DNA of 64,000 nucleotides from Homalodisca vitripennis. Taxonomy: Eukaryota > Arthropoda > Insecta > Hemiptera > Cicadellidae. Numbering within the stretch: position 1 is the first letter of the stretch; each line of letters begins with the position of its first letter. The position numbers and the translations under genes are program-made. The notes beneath the pieces were generated by a model, which saw only the letters and a list, made by a program, of their open reading frames with translations, was not told the DNA's origin and did no database searches. The stretch covers positions 66,592,501 to 66,656,500 of the forward strand of contig NC_060215.1 of the NCBI RefSeq assembly GCF_021130785.1, given 5' to 3'. Of this stretch, positions 1-9,899 are shown one piece after another.

Positions 1-552
1 ACCTGGATAAAGAATTGCCTACGCTACCTATTTTAAATGCCTGTGATTTCATGTGGAGCGTTCAAAAATTGTTCTACTTGTTCTGAATTAAGAAAAGTTA
101 TCTTAAAGGACTATGAATTTAAAATATTTTTGAAAACCCAAAATTGACCGCACAATCTTAAAGAGCAGTATTTCGAAAGACCTAAAGTTGGACAATAGTT
201 ACACATACATACATTTTATACACCAACAAAATAACTCAAATTTCTATGTAAAATATTATTGGATAGCTCAAATGACTTCAGTAACTAATACTTGAACTAC
301 TAGTATGTTTGGCCAGTGAGGTATTCTAAAACCGGAGTACGCATGTAATATTATGGAGCACTCTGATAATTTTGAACAGAAGCATGCATATTTAAGGTAT
401 GTATTACTTCAGTGTCTACACAAAATTTTACCATAATTGTAAATATTTTCTAATTACCTTAAACAAATTTAAACTTTGCTTGAGAATATCCAAAATATCA
501 CGTATAATATATTTACGATTAGTTTAATTACCTAAGTGGACACACAAGTGAT
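1..552. other. AT-rich sequence without recognisable genes
   Basis: Read on both strands, this stretch shows no long open frame, repeat or motif that I recognise. The frame leading into the retroelement ORF1 opens just after a TGA codon near 550, so the left edge of the neighbouring retrotransposon probably lies close to the end of this interval. Confidence 0.4.
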
Positions 553-719
553 TATCCGCCTTTTTCAGCAGAATCAAAAGTCACACTAAACATTCCAACA
601 TAGTTCTAAACAATGGTCATCTAGACCAATTAACAACTCAAACTCTTTATACCAACTCACTGCCTCTTGACGTCTCCCTTCAAGACGAACTGTCAATTTC
701 ATGTTTTGAAAACACAAGG

Positions 720-1328
720 ATGAGTACCACAGCAAATGAGACAAAAAACCTAACTGCAGTAGGAAACAATGCAAGCAACTTTTCGACATCAGGAATCAGA
801 CATGCCATTGACCAGAAACTGACTGACTCCGTGATAGGCTCTAAACACATCAACACATCTGGCCGAGAAGACAGCCTGACTACTCACGGTACCCAGCACA
901 CATCTCTCCTAACCAAGAACACAAAAGGAAACTTCTACAGTGTTTCTTTTCAAGTTGCAACTGCTAGAAAACATAAAACTCTACAAAACACAATGTCTGT
1001 CAACCCTAAAATAAAATTGAATGTGAACAAGTCACCACCAATAAATGCAAAAATAAGACTAGCAGATGAAAAATATGAAGATTTCTTTTTAAAACACATA
1101 GAGTTCTATAAAAACCTTTTGAGAATAGATAATACCTATGTCAGGACCAACCCGCCACTAGGCGACAATACTTCTGCAACTGCACCCTTGACTCAAGAGC
1201 CCTCTACACAACAGATTCACTCTTTTCCCAAGACCCAAAGCCAGAAACTACTGCAAGCTGATGTGCAACAACCTAATCATTTTTTATTACACAGCAACAA
1301 GACAAACAGCAAAATAAAAATACAATAA
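720..1328 (+). CDS. ORF1-like protein of the non-LTR element
   Basis: This is a 202-residue frame, rich in Asn, Thr, Ser and Lys, directly upstream of ORF2. The same frame stays open back to about 553, so the ATG at 720 may be internal and the protein N-terminus may be lost. I see no CCHC zinc knuckle, which many ORF1 proteins carry near the C-terminus. A short charged segment around residues 115-140 could be part of an RNA-binding domain, but that is a guess. The end overlaps the upstream open part of the ORF2 frame. The role as a nucleic-acid-binding ORF1 protein is inferred from position only. Confidence 0.45.
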   Translation: MSTTANETKNLTAVGNNASNFSTSGIRHAIDQKLTDSVIGSKHINTSGREDSLTTHGTQHTSLLTKNTKGNFYSVSFQVATARKHKTLQNTMSVNPKIKLNVNKSPPINAKIRLADEKYEDFFLKHIEFYKNLLRIDNTYVRTNPPLGDNTSATAPLTQEPSTQQIHSFPKTQSQKLLQADVQQPNHFLLHSNKTNSKIKIQ

Positions 1329-1480
1329 TAAGCAAAGGAAAAAGACACTCTTCAAAAATTAGTATCCTCCACCAAAACATAAGGAACCTAGAGAACAAAA
1401 GAGAGTAACTCAACCACTTATTACATGACACCTCTCCAAACATATTAGTACTAACAGAACATGGTCTAAAGCAGAATGAA

Positions 1481-4237
1481 TTGTTGAATACAATAATTCC
1501 TGGATACAAGCTAGTCACAAATTTCTGCAGAACACAACATAAATATGGAGGAGTAGTTATTTTCACAAAGGATGACACAGTGATTGAGGCAGAATCTATG
1601 AGTGTGGGAGATCTTAGTGAGGAACTTACATGTGAAATAGCAGTGGCAGCTCTAAACATCAGTAAAACCAACATTACTATAATTGGAGTGTACAGACCCC
1701 CACAAGCAAATTTAGAAGATGCACTCAGAATTTTGTCACAAGTTTTAGAGCAAACTGAACCACATAAAAGTAGCGTTATTCTGGTAGGTGACATAAACAT
1801 TGATTGTTTAAAGGTACACAAATCCAAAAACAGATTTGAAGAGACTCTAGCAGCTTATAACTTTAACAGACTAAACCTTCCGCCAACTAGAATTACTTAT
1901 CACTCAGCTTCCTCGATTGATTGTGTTTGTACAAACTTCCCCTTAGAGATCCTCAAAGTGCACATACTTGATACAGGTCTATCAGATCACAAAGGACAAC
2001 TCTGTGTGCTAGATATTACCACCGCGCAACCAAGGCAGACATCCCAAATCAGAAGACGAATAAATGTTAATACACTTAACCACCTTAAACTTGGCCTTGC
2101 ACAACAAATGTGGACCGAAGTCTACTCAACGATATCAGCCGATGAAGCCTATAACAATCTTCTAAATACTATGACTATGGAAATAAATGCTGCATGTCCA
2201 CTAAAGAAACTTAGGCAGAGAAAAAGCAAAACCTATGTTAACTACAATGACATAGAAATTACCCAACTAAAGCAGGACTATCTTCAGTTGCTTCGTAGGT
2301 ATGAATTGACAGGGCTAGAGAGAGACAGATCTGCCATGGCTAGTAAAAAGAAGCAATATGACCTAAGACTGAGGAAATTAAGGCAAGAGAGTGCAGCAAA
2401 CCATATACAGCAGTCCAGCAATAAATCCAAAGCAGCTTGGGAGATAGTGAACTCTGAGAGGGCTACAAAAAGAGGGAAGAAGAACAATCCACTCATCAAA
2501 TTAATTACTGAAGGGAAAACCATAGAAAAACCTGAAGACATTGTAGAAGAACTCAACACCTATTTCTCAAACATCGCAGAGGACACATTAAGAGCAGCTA
2601 GCAACCTAAATCAACCATCTATTAGAGTCACAACACCTAGGCCCAGGCTAACACAGACAAAGCTTATTCTAACAGACACAACTGTGAGGGAAGTTGAAGA
2701 AATCATCTCCTCCCTGAAGAATAAAACCTCCAGTGGTCTAGATGAAATCTCTGCTAAGCTAGTAAAACACTGTGCTGAAACAATCATTGCTCCTCTTGTT
2801 GATGTTATAAACAAATCCTTCAAAAGCGGCATTTTCCCCTCGGCTCTCAAAGTATCAAAAGTGTACCCAAAACTGAAGAAAGGAGCCTCAACCAACCTCA
2901 GTAACTATCGCCCCATTTCAATAATTCCCACCTTTTCCAAAATCTTTGAGAAAATCGTCCTGAAGAGACTCATAGACCATTTGACACAACTTGACCTCCT
3001 CACTGACCGCCAACATGGTTTTTTAAAGGGTAGATCTACAGCCACAGCCTTAACAGACCTAGTAGAATTTATTATTGATCACATTGACAAAGGCAAATAC
3101 ACCACTGCTGTTCTCCTTGACTACTCAAAAGCGTTCGACTGCCTTAGCCATGATATCATTCTTGACAAGTTAGAGGCACTAGGGGTCCAGGAAACTGCTA
3201 AACACTGGTTTGAAAGCTATCTCAGAGGACGGAGTCAACTGGTAGAGCTCAGTTACATGGAAAATGGTGTTACTCGAACAGTAAAATCAAAGTTACGTTC
3301 GATTGAAAGAGGAGTACCACAAGGATCGGTGCTTGGGCCTGTACTTTTTATACTTTTGACAAACGACTTCCCTGACTACATCAAGGACTACAGTTCGGTG
3401 GTGATGTACGCAGATGACACAACCCTTTTACTGAAAGGAGACACACCAGAGGACATCAGCATCAGTGCATACATTGCCCTAAACATGACATACGATTACT
3501 GCCTTACAAATAACTTGGTAGCAAACCCTTCTAAAACAAAACAGATCAATTTCAGCAGAAGAGGTGAACAAATCCCGGCCCTTCCTGATATTGACCTTGC
3601 AGACCAAACTGACCTTTTGGGTCTCACTCTAGACTCAAATTTGACATGGGGCCCACATGTTGACATCCTGTGCAAGAAACTCAACTCTGCTCTCTATGTA
3701 ATAAGAAGAATTAAATGCATCAGCAACATAGAAGCAGCAAAGATGGCATACTATGCTTTATTTGAGACATACTTGAGGTATGGTATAGTAGTATGGGGTG
3801 GCACATCAACTACCAACTTAAATCGTATACTCACCATCCAGAAGTCAGCTATAAGATCCATAGCAAACCTAAAAGCACGAGACAGCTGCCGAGAAGAATT
3901 TAAAAACCTCAAAATTAAAACAGTAATCTCAATTTACATACAGGCAGTCATACTCCATGTTGATAAATTAGGACTCCCAAAAGAAACAAGATTACACTTT
4001 CATGACACTAGACATTCATCAAGAATCCCCGTTGCGAGACATAGGACAGCTCTTTATGAAAGAAAACCATCATTCATCGGGGCTAAACTCTACAACCATC
4101 TCCCTGCTGACTTCAGGCTACTGACAGGCGAAGCGCTGAAACACAGATTGAGCTCCTGGTTGACAGATAATCCAGTCTACTCAATCGAAGAGTTTCTTGA
4201 CAAGATCAAAGACAGTGGACTTAACTTAAGAACATGA
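1481..4237 (+). CDS. ORF2: endonuclease and reverse transcriptase
   Basis: The 918-residue frame encodes a non-LTR retrotransposon polyprotein. The N-terminal ~190 residues carry exonuclease-endonuclease-phosphatase motifs: YRPP, then VGDINID, and near residue 165 LSDHKG, the last motif of the fold. The reverse transcriptase follows with NYRPIS, DYSKAFDCLSHD, GVPQGSVLGP and the catalytic YADD (codons at 3407-3418), then a GLTLDSNLTWGPHV box. The start at 1481 is not the natural one: the frame upstream (from about 1325) reads HQNIRNLENKRE, the normal beginning of the endonuclease, but is cut by a TAA at 1406-1408. Apart from that stop the frame is intact, so the copy is young or maintained. 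It would nick target DNA and prime reverse transcription there. Confidence 0.9.
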   Translation: MLNTIIPGYKLVTNFCRTQHKYGGVVIFTKDDTVIEAESMSVGDLSEELTCEIAVAALNISKTNITIIGVYRPPQANLEDALRILSQVLEQTEPHKSSVILVGDINIDCLKVHKSKNRFEETLAAYNFNRLNLPPTRITYHSASSIDCVCTNFPLEILKVHILDTGLSDHKGQLCVLDITTAQPRQTSQIRRRINVNTLNHLKLGLAQQMWTEVYSTISADEAYNNLLNTMTMEINAACPLKKLRQRKSKTYVNYNDIEITQLKQDYLQLLRRYELTGLERDRSAMASKKKQYDLRLRKLRQESAANHIQQSSNKSKAAWEIVNSERATKRGKKNNPLIKLITEGKTIEKPEDIVEELNTYFSNIAEDTLRAASNLNQPSIRVTTPRPRLTQTKLILTDTTVREVEEIISSLKNKTSSGLDEISAKLVKHCAETIIAPLVDVINKSFKSGIFPSALKVSKVYPKLKKGASTNLSNYRPISIIPTFSKIFEKIVLKRLIDHLTQLDLLTDRQHGFLKGRSTATALTDLVEFIIDHIDKGKYTTAVLLDYSKAFDCLSHDIILDKLEALGVQETAKHWFESYLRGRSQLVELSYMENGVTRTVKSKLRSIERGVPQGSVLGPVLFILLTNDFPDYIKDYSSVVMYADDTTLLLKGDTPEDISISAYIALNMTYDYCLTNNLVANPSKTKQINFSRRGEQIPALPDIDLADQTDLLGLTLDSNLTWGPHVDILCKKLNSALYVIRRIKCISNIEAAKMAYYALFETYLRYGIVVWGGTSTTNLNRILTIQKSAIRSIANLKARDSCREEFKNLKIKTVISIYIQAVILHVDKLGLPKETRLHFHDTRHSSRIPVARHRTALYERKPSFIGAKLYNHLPADFRLLTGEALKHRLSSWLTDNPVYSIEEFLDKIKDSGLNLRT

Positions 4238-4315
4238 TAACATTGTATATTCATCCAATATTGAATTGTTTAACCTCAACATACTTGACACCATTCTCTG
4301 TACTTGATGTTCAGA

Positions 4316-4349
4316 AATAAAGCATTATTCTATTCTATTCTATTCTATT
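4316..4349 (+). repeat. Poly(A) signal and ATTCT pentamer tail
   Basis: AATAAA at 4316-4321 is followed by about four ATTCT units. This is the 3' end of the non-LTR element. A matching end (AATAAA-like followed by TATTC units) occurs on the minus strand at about 8631. Confidence 0.8.
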
Positions 4350-5815
4350 GTTGTTTAAAATTATGAACATCTATATACCTGATACAATATAGGGTTTGTT
4401 CTTTTTATCAATCTCTGTTAGCTACTATTGGATAAAATAATTTGGATACCTGAGTTTGAAAGTTAACCACAAACTAACCAGTACAGCTACAATAATGGGA
4501 GTAGCATTAAAATATAGCTTATTTATTTTGCCTTTAGACTCATAAAACAAATAATTTACAAACAATAACTCCCAAGTTCTCATGTCGATGACAACGAAAA
4601 ATAGTTGTAGGTGTACTAATTTTTAGTGTAAAATTATCGAATACCAAATTTTGAATACCTTGTATACACAAATTCATAATTTTATTCCCTGAATAGAATC
4701 TTAATTAATTAATTTAAATACAGAATAACCTAGTGTAATTAAATAATATCCAGAATGGTTTCAATTCATCACTGCCACTATTTACAATAGAAGTTAGATA
4801 ATAGCATATTACTTAGAGTGCATCACATTAACAATTTTTTCAAAATTTCTAACTCACTCAAAACAATACAGGCTACTAGTACGTTTTGCGTTGTTATAAA
4901 AATAAAAAATGGAAGTGATAGTTTGTAAATTACTTACTTTATGTGTCATAACGCATAAAGGATTTAATCGATTTTGGGAAGAGTTACATAATGTTATTGC
5001 TATTTAGTACACTACAGAAATTTCAATAAATAATAATCTACTGAACTACAAATCAACAGAATTTTTTATAATTAATAAATTTCTTATTGTGTTATCTATT
5101 ATTTTTTTATTATTACTGTTTTCTGTATAATTTTTTTTTGTAATTTTCTGTTTCCTAAATAATAACATAGTAAAACTAGAATCTAGCCTTACCATAAAAA
5201 ATTATACTTAATGGCAATTTGTTGTATATAAAAAAGGTTGCTCTACCTATTGTCGGGTTTATGTAGCAGCCCTCTGAATTTTCAACAGAGGAAGGGTCAA
5301 ACATGCAAGTTAGTTAAGTAAGAAATAAAATTACATGATTCGCTTCACATGCACAGGATTATGAATAAAAGTTAAATGGCTATTGATGTTCAAGAAAACA
5401 AAAAATGTTTGCAAAGTTAAATTGTTACATATTTTATTATATCAAGTGAAATTACCAATTAAACAGTCAGAAACTGTTGTTATCCCCTGATTCCCATCAA
5501 GTATAATCACTTACTTACACATACTTAGTTCATTTCAGCCAAATTCATTACTTTATGGTGAGCGGAAGTTGTATTATTTGGCATTGGCGGAAAGCAAATT
5601 GATATCTAACTCATGTTGTTACTCTATGATAATAGCTATTGTTAGTTATTTCTTTTCTTCATTCTGATAATTTATGTGTCACGTTTTTTTACAAATTATG
5701 AAGAGGTAAAGTACTATAAATTATTTTAATAAGAAAACTAAGAGTTACACGTACATAAGTGAAGCTATACGTTATACGTCGTGAAAATCTTAATGATATT
5801 GTGTAAAGTGGTAAT
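4350..5815. other. AT-rich stretch without recognised genes
   Basis: Several homopolymer T runs and short A/T stretches are present (5090-5200). No coding potential was found on either strand. The left end of the hAT relic that follows may reach into the last few hundred bases, but no terminal repeat could be recognised. Confidence 0.4.
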
Positions 5816-5819
5816 GACT

Positions 5820-7080
5820 TTAGGCCTAATGACACTGTTCCAGCTTCGACATCAACGATTGAAAGAATGGAAGTTAATGAGCCATTTCAGCATTTTGATT
5901 TTAAAGACCTGATTAAGATTATAAGTGGAGTTAATTAATCATTTAAACCAGAATGGTACAAACAGTGGCCGTGGCTATCCTTGCATGGTGAATATGAAAC
6001 AGTTAAATGCTATGTCTGCCTAAAATCTAAAAAGCTTAACCTAAAGATTTTGCCCAAATGCAAAGTAGACAAAACATGATTTTTTTACTAGATTTTCAAA
6101 CTGGAAAAAAGATGCTAAGAAATTTTTTTCTTATGAAAGCAGTGAATTTTATAAAGCTTCTGTTACAATTTTAATGGCTTTTAAACAAACTCCAATTATG
6201 GCTTAGTTATCTAGTCCAGTAAATCCTTAAATGCTGAATATATAAAAAGCTCTTATCAGCCTTGTGTCTTCGATTAAGTATTTAGCCACTCACACGCATT
6301 GAGAGGCCACAATAATATAGAAGGAAATTTGTATGACTTTTTACAAGTACAAGAGAGTGTTTTTTAATCTTTTTTTGAGGGCAAAGGATATTTCTGAACT
6401 AAAGGAGTGACTATTAAGAAAGAGAACATAGCTTTCTCATGAAAACCAAACTACTTAAGATCCTCCTAGCTTTTGAGGTGATGTGGAAATAAGGAGTGAA
6501 ATAAAACAAAATGAATATTTTGACTTAATAGTGGCCAAGATAACAAATGTTTCAACAAAAGAAAGGTATTCTTGAGCCATAGACATGTCGATGACAATTT
6601 TGAGGTTTTATTGGCTTATATAAAACATCTTCAACAACTAGGGAAACTCTATCCAAAATAATACAAAATGTACTGTTAAAATTTGAACTGAGAATTAGGA
6701 ACTGCCGTGTCAGTGTTATGATATGGCACATGAGAGGAACTTAAGACTTGAATAAATGAACTGAGACCATGTGCAATTTACATACACTGTTTTAATTATT
6801 CAATGAATTCAACGACTGTCAGAGGATTGCTAATTTTTTTAGAGGACGTTACAATATGGTGGAAATAAACTTTATGGCAGAAAGAATACCAGTCCACCAA
6901 TGAATGTGCTTACACTTCAAACTCCTACGAAATATACTGTTGCAGTGGCTTTAAATGTAATATCAAACCAAAATAAGTCTCGATGTACAGCCGCGTCCTT
7001 TCAAAAATTATCCTGCATGGGCAAATGTTTAAAACTTTTTTATACTACTTTTACGAAGCTTTCTATTACAACGAAACATT
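5820..7080 (+). pseudogene. Decayed hAT-superfamily transposase (ZMYM/52K-repressor type)
   Basis: Translations on the plus strand, moving between frames, give ordered pieces of a hAT-type transposase of the zinc-finger-MYM family. They are a TTF-like zinc finger (WYKQWPWLSLHGEYETVKCYVC read near 5952-6020, in two halves), FFSYESSEFYKAS near 6125, SSIKYLA near 6267, RGHNNIEGNLYDF near 6302, a degraded equivalent of the ADETTDVSTKEQ segment near 6530-6565, and a degraded YNHSLNLAV-like segment near 6790. Many stops and frame changes separate them, so no product is expected. The normal enzyme cuts and pastes DNA leaving 8-bp duplications. No terminal repeats or duplication were found. The C-terminal dimerisation region is not visible. 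Family assignment is from remembered motif order. Confidence 0.7.
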
Positions 7081-7139
7081 AAAGTCTCCCATTTTAAAAA
7101 CAACACACGCCGCACAATGAACAAACACACTTATTTTTA

Positions 7140-7386
7140 AAAAATACCATGTTCTATTGAAAATGCAATTATTTTGTTTCGGTTGAAGCGCAGACTTTGG
7201 ACATGCCCGATAAAACACTCAGGCAAACACAATTCAATCACATTAAAATTAGAAGAACTAGTTGATGGTTGATCCATTATTAATAAACCAAACACATTCG
7301 CTCCGAACTGCAGTACACGATATCTAATAAAGCAATGGACCACAGTCCCGGAGCGCTGAGATAAAAGATACGCTATTAGTCATGGC
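7140..7386 (-). repeat. Inverted relative of the 9.45-9.66 kb segment
   Basis: Read on the minus strand, this segment aligns with 9446-9660 on the plus strand, by eye at roughly 70-75 percent identity. Shared blocks include GATAGCGTATCT, GGGGCTGTGGTCCA (GGGACTGTGGTCCA here), a TGTACTG-AGTTCGGA block, and a start codon followed by MDQPST here and MEQPST in the partner. A short frame after the ATG is similar in both copies, which hints at the beginning of a coding sequence or the 5' end of an unnamed element. Confidence 0.6.
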
Positions 7387-8027
7387 CGCAGCAATTACAA
7401 ACTTAATTATTTATGAATATACCCACTGGTAACCCCAATTTTGTTTGTTTTCACTGTTTGATACATTTACATTTTACGCATTTTACCACTCGAGTGATTG
7501 ATCATATCGAATCATCAATATTCATGAGTAAAGAATCTTCGCTACAACTACTTAAACCAAGTTACGTTATATTTTAATTATGCTGTATTTCAAATTACAA
7601 CATAAAAGGTAATAATGTTATGGTGAATAAAAAACAATCTAGAATATGTGTTTATATAATAAAACAATAAAATCAGCATAACACTTCCTTACTTCTTACT
7701 ATTTTGAAGGATAAATGTATGACACGAATACAATATGAGCATAACCACTGCACTTGCTGCCATTACAGTTCTGCAGTATTAATGCCAGTAACAGGTAATT
7801 CAGTGGTAAGCTATTACCGGGATACGTTTCATGAAAAGATGGGCAGAATGATTGTTCTCACAACAGTTTTTGGTTTTGGGTTACTTGATAGCCAGTAACA
7901 GCCCAGTCCATTTCATGCAAGCAATGAGGCTTATATTAGCAATGGAAATGTTACTACACTATACAATATTATTATTGGATATAAACAGGTTTAGATTAGG
8001 CTATCGTAAATATGTTACTAGTAGTAC

Positions 8028-8372
8028 CAAAGTTAAAAATAACCTTTAAAAGCGTTTAAATGATCTGAGCTTGAATTTGGGTACTATCTCTAAGGATGTT
8101 TTTCCTTTTTTGCCAGCAGTGCAGAATGCAAAGCCCACACTGATGGCCAGAAGCATTTAAGATTGATACTTTCATTATCTTAGATAAATATCACAACGTG
8201 ATCTGATGTACGAGAAGTTAAAATACTGATCAGAATTGTCCCTGGCCATCAGTGCAAGCTTGGTGCCACCCTGCACTTCTGGTGAAATAAGAAAAACATT
8301 ACTCAAAATAGTACCCAAATTCTATCTTAATCATGTGAGCGCTTGTTAAGGTTATCTTTAACTTTTTATGCT
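8028..8372. repeat. Inverted repeat / MITE-like hairpin
   Basis: The left arm (about 8028-8152) and right arm (about 8238-8372) are imperfect reverse complements. Matching blocks include AAGTTAAA-ATAACCTT, GAATTTGGGTACTAT, AGTGCAG and CTGATGGCCAG. A spacer of roughly 85 bases lies between the arms. A third copy of the inner block lies at 9813-9893, so the arms belong to a dispersed family. A MITE is the likeliest reading; a transcribed long hairpin is possible but not shown. Confidence 0.65.
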
Positions 8373-8630
8373 TATAATATATAGGTTATATTATAACTAT
8401 ATAATAGTTTTAATATGTATATATAGACTAATAACAAATAGTTGATAAGGATCTCTTAGTACCCATTAATTGTGTTGTATAGTCAAATTTGAATGAACCC
8501 TTATATAAATTTATTAGTTTATCAGTCTATGTTACATTGTAATGATTAAATTAAATTGTAGTATACTAACATGCTAACACGGTAATAGGTTACAGGAATG
8601 TAATAACTTGACACGTTATTACGTAATAGG

Positions 8631-8735
8631 AATAGAATAGAATATATTTATTGTCTTTAAGCCTTGTGAGCAATGGACATTGTCAATAATAAACATATGG
8701 CATTATAATGAGATAAGAAAAAAAAAAACAAACAG
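8631..8735 (-). mobile_element. 3' end of a non-LTR retrotransposon, minus strand
   Basis: On the minus strand this reads into AATAAA followed by TATTC pentamers, the same 3' architecture as the element ending at 4349. An A-rich run occurs near 8718-8730 on the plus strand. No reverse-transcriptase coding was found upstream (towards 9000), so only a short 3' fragment seems to be present. The inner limit is uncertain. Confidence 0.45.
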
Positions 8736-9445
8736 AGATTGTCCTACTGAGCCACCAACAACATCAACATGATCCATTATACAGTCAGAACATATTATTT
8801 AACATTCAGATACGAAACATACAAGAGCCACAATAAAATTTATAGTAAATAACAAATAACAAGGATGTTTAAAACATAACAATAAAAATAGCTGATGTTG
8901 AGTTATTAGGGAGTAAAAATATAAAAATAGGAATTGACAAACAACACTACATTCCATCTCAAGCGGCCATTACTCAAATACCATACACGTGGTTTAACTA
9001 TAGTTCAATTACTTTTTAACAATAACGTCGAACTGAATTGTGTTATAGACTCTTAAGATTGTATTATAGTGAAACTAATGTGATATATCACAGAAATATA
9101 TGACATTTAGATTATATAAAATAATACAACTTTCTTTATACTAAGTTGGGGCAGTTACATTTACTTAATATGGTAATCAAACATGTCTGACAGTATTTAA
9201 ATCGTTCTAATTGATGATTTTATATTATCGGTCATTCGAGTGTTATTATACTGCAGCCATAGGTGTCTATGAGGTTAATGGCCGACCCGGCATATTATAA
9301 ATTTTACATTATTAACGTATTCTGCTTATTCTTCTGAACAAAAATATATATGATTTTAGGGGGTGTATGAAAAAAATAATAGAGTTTTTAATATTTTAAT
9401 GTTCTGTTTGTGTATCCCAATATCTGTGTACTTCAATGTTATATG

Positions 9446-9660
9446 TGGCCGAGACTGATAGCGTATCTGTTATCTGAGCACTCCGGGGCTGTGGTCCAGT
9501 GCTTCACAAGATATTGTGTACTGTAGTTCGGACCGAGTAAGTGCTTGTCAATCATGGAACAACCATCCACGACGAATCATAATGAATTGTGTGTGTGTCG
9601 GAGTGTTTTGTCGGGCATGTTAGGAGTTTACGTTTTGACCGAAACGAGATTATTTCCTTT
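9446..9660 (+). repeat. Plus-strand relative of the 7.14-7.39 kb segment
   Basis: See the minus-strand partner at 7140-7386. Here a start codon at about 9554 opens a frame beginning MEQPST. The frame shared with the partner breaks after about 20 codons, so both copies look degraded. Function unknown. Confidence 0.6.
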
Positions 9661-9812
9661 TAATGGCAAGTGTTCTCAATTACTGCACATTTATATATTA
9701 ATATTGGGTTTTTACATGATTTATTATGTATTTTTCACTTTACATAAGTTTCTTTGCATTTCTTTTCAATTTATATTTCTGATCAGCCCTCTAGAATTTG
9801 ATATTTTATTGA

Positions 9813-9893
9813 CAGGTACTATCTAGAGGGATGTTTACCTTCGTTAGCATCAGCATGGGCTGTGGTATCCGCAGCCCGAGCTGATGGCCGGAC
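9813..9893 (+). repeat. Third copy of the 8.1 kb hairpin block
   Basis: GGTACTATCT, GGATGTTT, GCAGCCCG and CTGATGGCC occur here in the same order as at 8074-8160. A local inverted pair (GGGCTGTGG / CCGCAGCCC) adds a short stem inside this copy. Confidence 0.5.
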
Positions 9894-9899
9894 GCACTC

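Larger units (their letters stand above)
553..4349 (+). mobile_element. Non-LTR retrotransposon (jockey/CR1-like), 5'-truncated
   Basis: The element reads on the plus strand: an ORF1-like frame, then an apurinic-type endonuclease and reverse transcriptase in ORF2, a short 3' UTR with AATAAA at 4316, and a tail of ATTCT pentamers ending near 4349. A microsatellite-like tail instead of poly(A) is common in several non-LTR clades. The 5' edge is uncertain; ORF1 appears to start mid-frame, which is typical of incomplete reverse transcription. I could not delimit a target-site duplication. Domain order and the form of the YADD and PQGS motifs suggest the jockey/CR1 group, but clade assignment needs a tree. 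Confidence 0.85.

Noticed and set aside
1273..1827. 184-codon minus-strand frame over the retroelement endonuclease
   Set aside because: It is antisense to conserved endonuclease motifs on the plus strand.
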